A DNA stretch of 64,000 bases, from the NCBI RefSeq assembly GCF_902502825.2, contig NZ_LR723670.1, forward strand, positions 1,798,001 through 1,862,000, in the 5' to 3' direction. The DNA comes from Pseudorhizobium flavum. GTDB taxonomy: Bacteria > Pseudomonadota > Alphaproteobacteria > Rhizobiales > Rhizobiaceae. Under the pieces are notes generated by a model. The model was not told where the DNA came from, searched no databases, and saw only the letters and a list, made by a program, of their open reading frames with translations. Position numbers and translations under genes: made by a program. The stretch's first letter is position 1; each line of letters opens with the position of its first letter. Below are positions 59,985-64,000 of the stretch, piece by piece.

Positions 59985-60923
59985 ATGTCCGCCGAACCGA
60001 CCTTGAAGGGCGTGCTGTTCGCCTTCGCCGCGTTTGCGGCCTTCTCCTGGAGCGATGCGAGTGTGAAGCTGATCGAGGGGGCGCTGAGCGCCTTCGAAAT
60101 GGCATTCCTGGGGGCGGTGTTCGGTCTGGTGGGCCTACCGTTCCTGATGAAGCGCGAGGACCGGCTGTCGGACATGCTGCGGACCACGAGCCGACCGCTG
60201 TGGCTGTTGCGGGCGCTCGCGGCAGCGGTCGGTACCATCGCCAGCGTCACCGCCTTTACCTATCTCTCGATGGCGGAGGCCTTCGCCCTCATCTTCCTAC
60301 TGCCCTCCTTCGTCACGATCATGTCCGTGATCTTCCTGAAGGAACAGGTCGGCATCCGCCGCTGGAGCGCCGTCATCATCGGTTTCATCGGCGTTCTGGT
60401 GGTACTGCGCCCCGGATTTCGCGAGCTTTCCATCGGTCACCTCGCAGCGGTCTTTGCGGGATTGAGCGGCGCGATCTCCATTGTTGTCTATCGCGCCATT
60501 GGCCATCGTGAGAAAGGCATATCCCTCTATGGCGCCGGTGTGCTGGGATCTCTGTTGGTCTGCGGCGTCCTGATGCTACCCGGGTTCGCCTGGCCCTCCG
60601 CGCTGCAATGGCTGATGCTCGCCGGCTATGGTCTCTTCGCCGCGCTTGCAACCATCCTCCTGATGTATGCCACGGCTCACGCACCCGCAGCAGTCGTTGG
60701 CCCTACGCAGTACAGCCAGATGCTCTGGGCGGTCCTCTTCGGCTATCTCGTCTTCGGCGACGCCATCGATCTGCCGATGCTGCTCGGCATCCTGCTGATC
60801 ATCGGATCCGGACTGCTGACGCTGGCGCGCGAGCGCGTGCGAAACGTGCCGCTACCGGCCTCCGTTGTCAGCGACCCGCCGGCAACTGCGCTCGCGGCCA
60901 CTGACGATACCGCCGCGCCCTGA
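59985..60923 (+). CDS. EamA family DMT-superfamily transporter
   Basis: 312 residues with ten predicted transmembrane helices in two EamA repeats. Residues about 10-140 end with the typical FLKEQVGIRRWSAVIIGFIGVLVVLRPG, and 150-285 end with FGDAIDLPMLLGILLIIGSGLL. The exported substrate is unknown. It lies 12 bp after the FrnE-like gene and is convergent with mfd. Confidence 0.9.
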   Translation: MSAEPTLKGVLFAFAAFAAFSWSDASVKLIEGALSAFEMAFLGAVFGLVGLPFLMKREDRLSDMLRTTSRPLWLLRALAAAVGTIASVTAFTYLSMAEAFALIFLLPSFVTIMSVIFLKEQVGIRRWSAVIIGFIGVLVVLRPGFRELSIGHLAAVFAGLSGAISIVVYRAIGHREKGISLYGAGVLGSLLVCGVLMLPGFAWPSALQWLMLAGYGLFAALATILLMYATAHAPAAVVGPTQYSQMLWAVLFGYLVFGDAIDLPMLLGILLIIGSGLLTLARERVRNVPLPASVVSDPPATALAATDDTAAP

Positions 60924-60935
60924 CGGCTTCCGCCA

Positions 60936-63900
60936 CTACTCCGCTTCTTTCGCGATCGCGGCGAATTGCTTCATCACCTGAGCCGCGACTGTCAGCCGCT
61001 TGTCCGGGGTCGGAAGGTCGCGGGTCAGGAAGACGCTCTGGTCCGGACGGATCTTCGCCATCGTCCCCTGCTTGGCAATGTACTGCACAAGTCCGGCGGG
61101 ATTCGGAAACTGCTTGTCTCGGAAGGTGACGACGAGGCCTTTCGGTCCAGCATCGAGCTTCTCGACGTTTGCGGTACGGCAGAGCGATTTCACGTAGACG
61201 ACCTTGAGCAGGTTCTGCACCTCGGACGGCAGTGGGCCGAAGCGGTCGATCATCTCTGCGCCGAAGCCGTCGATCTCCTTGAGGTCGGTCAGTTCACCGA
61301 GCCGACGGTAGAGGCTCATGCGCAGATGCAGGTCAGGAACGTAATCCTCGGGGATCATCACGGTAATCCCAACCGATATCTGCGGCGACCAGCCGGTGTC
61401 GACGATGTCGTCATCGCCTCGGACCTCGGCCACGGCCTCCTCCAGCATCTGCTGGTAGAGCTCGAATCCGACTTCTTTGATGTGACCCGACTGTTCCTCT
61501 CCAAGCAGGTTCCCTGCGCCACGAATGTCGAGGTCGTGGCTGGCGAGCTGGAAGCCTGCACCCAGCGTGTCGAGCGACTGGAGCACCTTCAGGCGTCGCT
61601 CCGCCGTTGCCGTAAGTTGCTTGTTGACCGGCAGTGTGAACAGCGCGAACGCACGTACCTTCGAGCGCCCGACACGGCCGCGCAACTGATAGAGCTGGGC
61701 AAGCCCGAACATGTCCGCCCGGTGGACAATCAGGGTATTGGCAGTCGGTACGTCGAGCCCCGACTCCACGATCGTCGTCGACAGAAGGACGTCGTACTTT
61801 CCGTCGTAGAAGGCATTCATGATGTCTTCCAGTTCACCCGACGCCATTTGCCCGTGCGCGACCGCTACCTTCAACTCCGGCACATCCGATTGCAGGAAGG
61901 CCTGGATGTCGGGCAGGTCGGCAAGGCGCGGACAGACATAGAAGCTCTGGCCGCCTCGATAGTGCTCGCGCATCAGAGTCTCGCGGATCACCAGCGGATC
62001 GAAGGGCGAGATGAAGGTGCGCACCGCCATGCGGTCCACCGGCGGCGTGGTGATGAGGGAGAGTTCCCGCACACCCGTCATCGCCAGCTGCAGCGTTCTG
62101 GGGATCGGGGTGGCCGAAAGCGTCAGCACATGCACGTCGCTCTTGAGCTCCTTCAGCCTCTCCTTGTGCTTGACGCCGAAATGCTGCTCCTCGTCGATGA
62201 TCAGGAGGGCGAGGTTGGCGAAGCTGATGCCGCTTCCCAGAAGCGCGTGGGTGCCGACCACGATGTCGACCTTCCGCTCTGCCAGATCTTTCTTGACCTG
62301 GTTGAGTTCCTTGGTCGGAACCAGACGGGAGGCTTGTGCCACCTTGATCGGAAGGCCGCGGAAGCGCTCCCGAAATGTCTTGTAGTGTTGCCGCGCCAGA
62401 AGTGTGGTTGGTACGACGACGGCCACCTGGCCCCCGTTCATTGCGGCGAGGAAGGCCGCGCGAAGGGCGACCTCCGTCTTGCCGAATCCGACGTCGCCGC
62501 ACACAAGCCGGTCCATCGGCTTGCCGGCCGACAGGTCGTCCCGGACGGCCTCGATGGCACTGTCCTGATCCTCGGTTTCGTCATAGGGGAAACGGGCCGC
62601 AAACTCGTCGTAGAGGCCGTCAGGGGCCGCCAGAACAGGCGCCCGGCGCGTGATCCGGCTGGCTGCGACCCGTATCAGGCCTTCAGCCATGTCCAGCAGG
62701 CGTTTCTTGAGCTTCGCCTTGCGGGCCTGCCAGGCTCCACCGCCGAGCTTATCCAGCGCCGCTTCGGCGGCATCCGATCCGTAGCGGGACAGGAGGTCGA
62801 TGTTCTCGACCGGCAGGAACAGCTTGGCCTGATCGGCATAGTGGAGTTCAAGGCAGGCGCGGGGCGCGCCGGCCGCCTCGATCGTCACGAGCCCGACAAA
62901 GCGCCCGATCCCGTGTTCCGCATGAACCACGAGCGACCCTTCGTCGAGACCGGAGACTTCCGAGATGAAGTCGCTGCCGCGCTTTCGTCTCCTGCCGCGG
63001 CGGACCATCCTGTCGCCGAGGATGTCCTGTTCGCCGATGACGGCGAAGCTGTCGGTTTCGAAGCCGGCTTCCAGATTGAGAACAGCCGATGCGGCTTCAC
63101 CCTTTTCGAGCTTCTCCAGATCAGCGAACGCTTCGATCGGCTTGACGCGCTGGAGCCCGTGTTCTTCGAGGACCTGCAACAACCGGTCGAGAGATCCCGC
63201 CGACCAACCCGTGATTAGCACCTTACGGCCGACAGATCGCCTTTCGGAGATGTGTTTGACCGCCAGGTCGAAGACGTTGACGCGCTCGTCTCGATCATCC
63301 TTTTCGGCCTGCGATTTCGCCCAGCGCGGACCGACCCGTGCGTCAAGCTCGATGACGCGGCGGCCTTGGGTGTCATGTTCGTTGAATGGCGTCAGCCGAA
63401 CTGAATTCGCCTCATCCAGTGCGGTGGAGAATGCCTTTGCATCCAGATAGAGTTGTCCCGGTGGTATCGGCTTGTAGGGCGCCGCCTGAGCAGCGGCTCC
63501 CTTGCCTTGCGTGCCGCTGTCGCGGCGGGCCTCATAGTAGTCGACGATCAGCTTGGAGCGCTCGTTGGCAGCCTCGCGGGCCGTATGATCCGTAACGAGA
63601 CGGAAGTCCTTCAGGTAGTCGAAGGCGGTATCGAGACGCTCGTAGAAGAGCGGCAGCCAATGCTCCATCCCCGCATAGCGTCGTCCTTCCGACACTGCCT
63701 GGTAGAGAGCATCATCCCGTGTGGCGGCGCCGAAGAGCGCCAGGTAGTTGGTCCGGAACCGGCTGATGGTATCGGGTGTCAGCGACACCTCGCTCATCGG
63801 GTTGAGGTCGAGGGAGCGCGCCTGCCCCGTCGTGCGCTGGCTGGCGGGGTCGAATGTCCGGATGGTCTCCAGCGTGTCGCCAAAGAAATCGAGGCGGACG

Positions 63901-64000
63901 GGCTCTTCGTTTCCCGGAACGAAGACGTCGAGAATGCCTCCGCGTACCGCGAATTCGCCCACTTCCCGCACCGTCGGAACGCGATCGAAGCCGTTACGCT
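60936..64000 (-). CDS. mfd: Transcription-repair coupling factor (partial, N-terminus outside window)
   Basis: ATP-dependent translocase that removes RNA polymerase stalled at lesions and recruits UvrA. About 1020 C-terminal codons are present; the frame stays open to the window edge (RNGFDRVPTVREVGEFAVRG), so the true start lies beyond 64000. In order: part of the UvrB-like damage module, the RNA-polymerase-interaction domain with VVHAEHGIGRFVGL, the RecG-like helicase with Walker A GDVGFGKTEVALRAAF and DEEQHFGVKHKE, TLSATPIPRTLQLA, QLRGRVGRS, and the C-terminal TRCF domain. It is convergent with the EamA gene. Confidence 0.96.
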   Translation of the reverse strand, partial: RNGFDRVPTVREVGEFAVRGGILDVFVPGNEEPVRLDFFGDTLETIRTFDPASQRTTGQARSLDLNPMSEVSLTPDTISRFRTNYLALFGAATRDDALYQAVSEGRRYAGMEHWLPLFYERLDTAFDYLKDFRLVTDHTAREAANERSKLIVDYYEARRDSGTQGKGAAAQAAPYKPIPPGQLYLDAKAFSTALDEANSVRLTPFNEHDTQGRRVIELDARVGPRWAKSQAEKDDRDERVNVFDLAVKHISERRSVGRKVLITGWSAGSLDRLLQVLEEHGLQRVKPIEAFADLEKLEKGEAASAVLNLEAGFETDSFAVIGEQDILGDRMVRRGRRRKRGSDFISEVSGLDEGSLVVHAEHGIGRFVGLVTIEAAGAPRACLELHYADQAKLFLPVENIDLLSRYGSDAAEAALDKLGGGAWQARKAKLKKRLLDMAEGLIRVAASRITRRAPVLAAPDGLYDEFAARFPYDETEDQDSAIEAVRDDLSAGKPMDRLVCGDVGFGKTEVALRAAFLAAMNGGQVAVVVPTTLLARQHYKTFRERFRGLPIKVAQASRLVPTKELNQVKKDLAERKVDIVVGTHALLGSGISFANLALLIIDEEQHFGVKHKERLKELKSDVHVLTLSATPIPRTLQLAMTGVRELSLITTPPVDRMAVRTFISPFDPLVIRETLMREHYRGGQSFYVCPRLADLPDIQAFLQSDVPELKVAVAHGQMASGELEDIMNAFYDGKYDVLLSTTIVESGLDVPTANTLIVHRADMFGLAQLYQLRGRVGRSKVRAFALFTLPVNKQLTATAERRLKVLQSLDTLGAGFQLASHDLDIRGAGNLLGEEQSGHIKEVGFELYQQMLEEAVAEVRGDDDIVDTGWSPQISVGITVMIPEDYVPDLHLRMSLYRRLGELTDLKEIDGFGAEMIDRFGPLPSEVQNLLKVVYVKSLCRTANVEKLDAGPKGLVVTFRDKQFPNPAGLVQYIAKQGTMAKIRPDQSVFLTRDLPTPDKRLTVAAQVMKQFAAIAKEAE

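Noticed and set aside
60966..63218. Long plus-strand ORF antisense to mfd (750 codons)
   Set aside because: It lies opposite a clear Mfd sequence and has no family features; a shadow frame of GC-rich coding DNA.

Overview
The window looks like chromosomal DNA of a high-GC alphaproteobacterium, most likely of the order Rhizobiales (Rhizobiaceae-like). Support comes from the protein families (IalB-like, DUF4864 and DUF6894 proteins, CynX-type MFS, an alpha-type UvrA), from gene clusters typical of the group (ppiD-trpD-trpC-moaC-moeA; gyrA-coaD-ppi-ppi-queA-tgt; rlpA-dac-tmk-holB-metG-tatD-MBL), and from a GTTC-N7-GTTC SOS box, the LexA-site form of Alphaproteobacteria. Both end genes are cut by the window: parE on the left and mfd on the right.

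Layout. 1-20.3 kb is core chromosome: parE, a secreted hydrolase, tpiA, secG and pyrG; photolyase; the ppiD-trpDC-moaC-moeA run; a DUF72 protein, a DUF486 membrane protein and an MFS exporter; a four-gene OsmU/Yeh-type osmoprotectant ABC importer; an AI-2E family permease. 20.3-25.2 kb is a decayed accessory patch beside tRNA-Ser(UGA). It holds a frameshifted tyrosine-integrase tail, a complete IS3-family (IS407-type) element, a 615-residue FG-GAP/DUF4214 protein, a 501-bp IS21-family internal-deletion derivative and a frameshifted PrtN-type pyocin activator gene. 25.2-33.8 kb returns to core genes: a Crp/Fnr regulator, a DUF6894 protein and the long rlpA-dac-tmk-holB-metG-tatD-MBL operon.

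The most interesting region is 33.8-37.9 kb, between the convergent MBL-hydrolase and recX genes. A dif-like 11-6-11 site (33898-33925) is followed directly by an IS1202/ISNCY-family element (33931-37896). I delimited the element by about 53-bp imperfect inverted repeats and a 5-bp direct repeat, TATGA. It carries, besides its transposase, a convergent 245-residue passenger gene of unknown function. An IS256-family element (35251-36667, 8-bp duplication GTCGTCGA) is nested inside the transposase gene. KOPS-like octamers found by eye change orientation across this point, so the site may be the chromosome dimer-resolution site and the window may span the replication terminus.

37.9-64 kb is core again: recX, DUF4864, the gyrA-to-tgt cluster, marC, ssb and uvrA around a shared SOS box, a second DUF72 protein, the NAD(P)HX repair enzyme, glnB-glnA behind a sigma-54-type promoter, hspQ, an IalB-like protein, a peptide-type binding protein, a DsbA-like oxidoreductase, an EamA transporter and mfd. 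DNA-repair and topology genes are numerous (parE, gyrA, recX, ssb, uvrA, mfd, photolyase).
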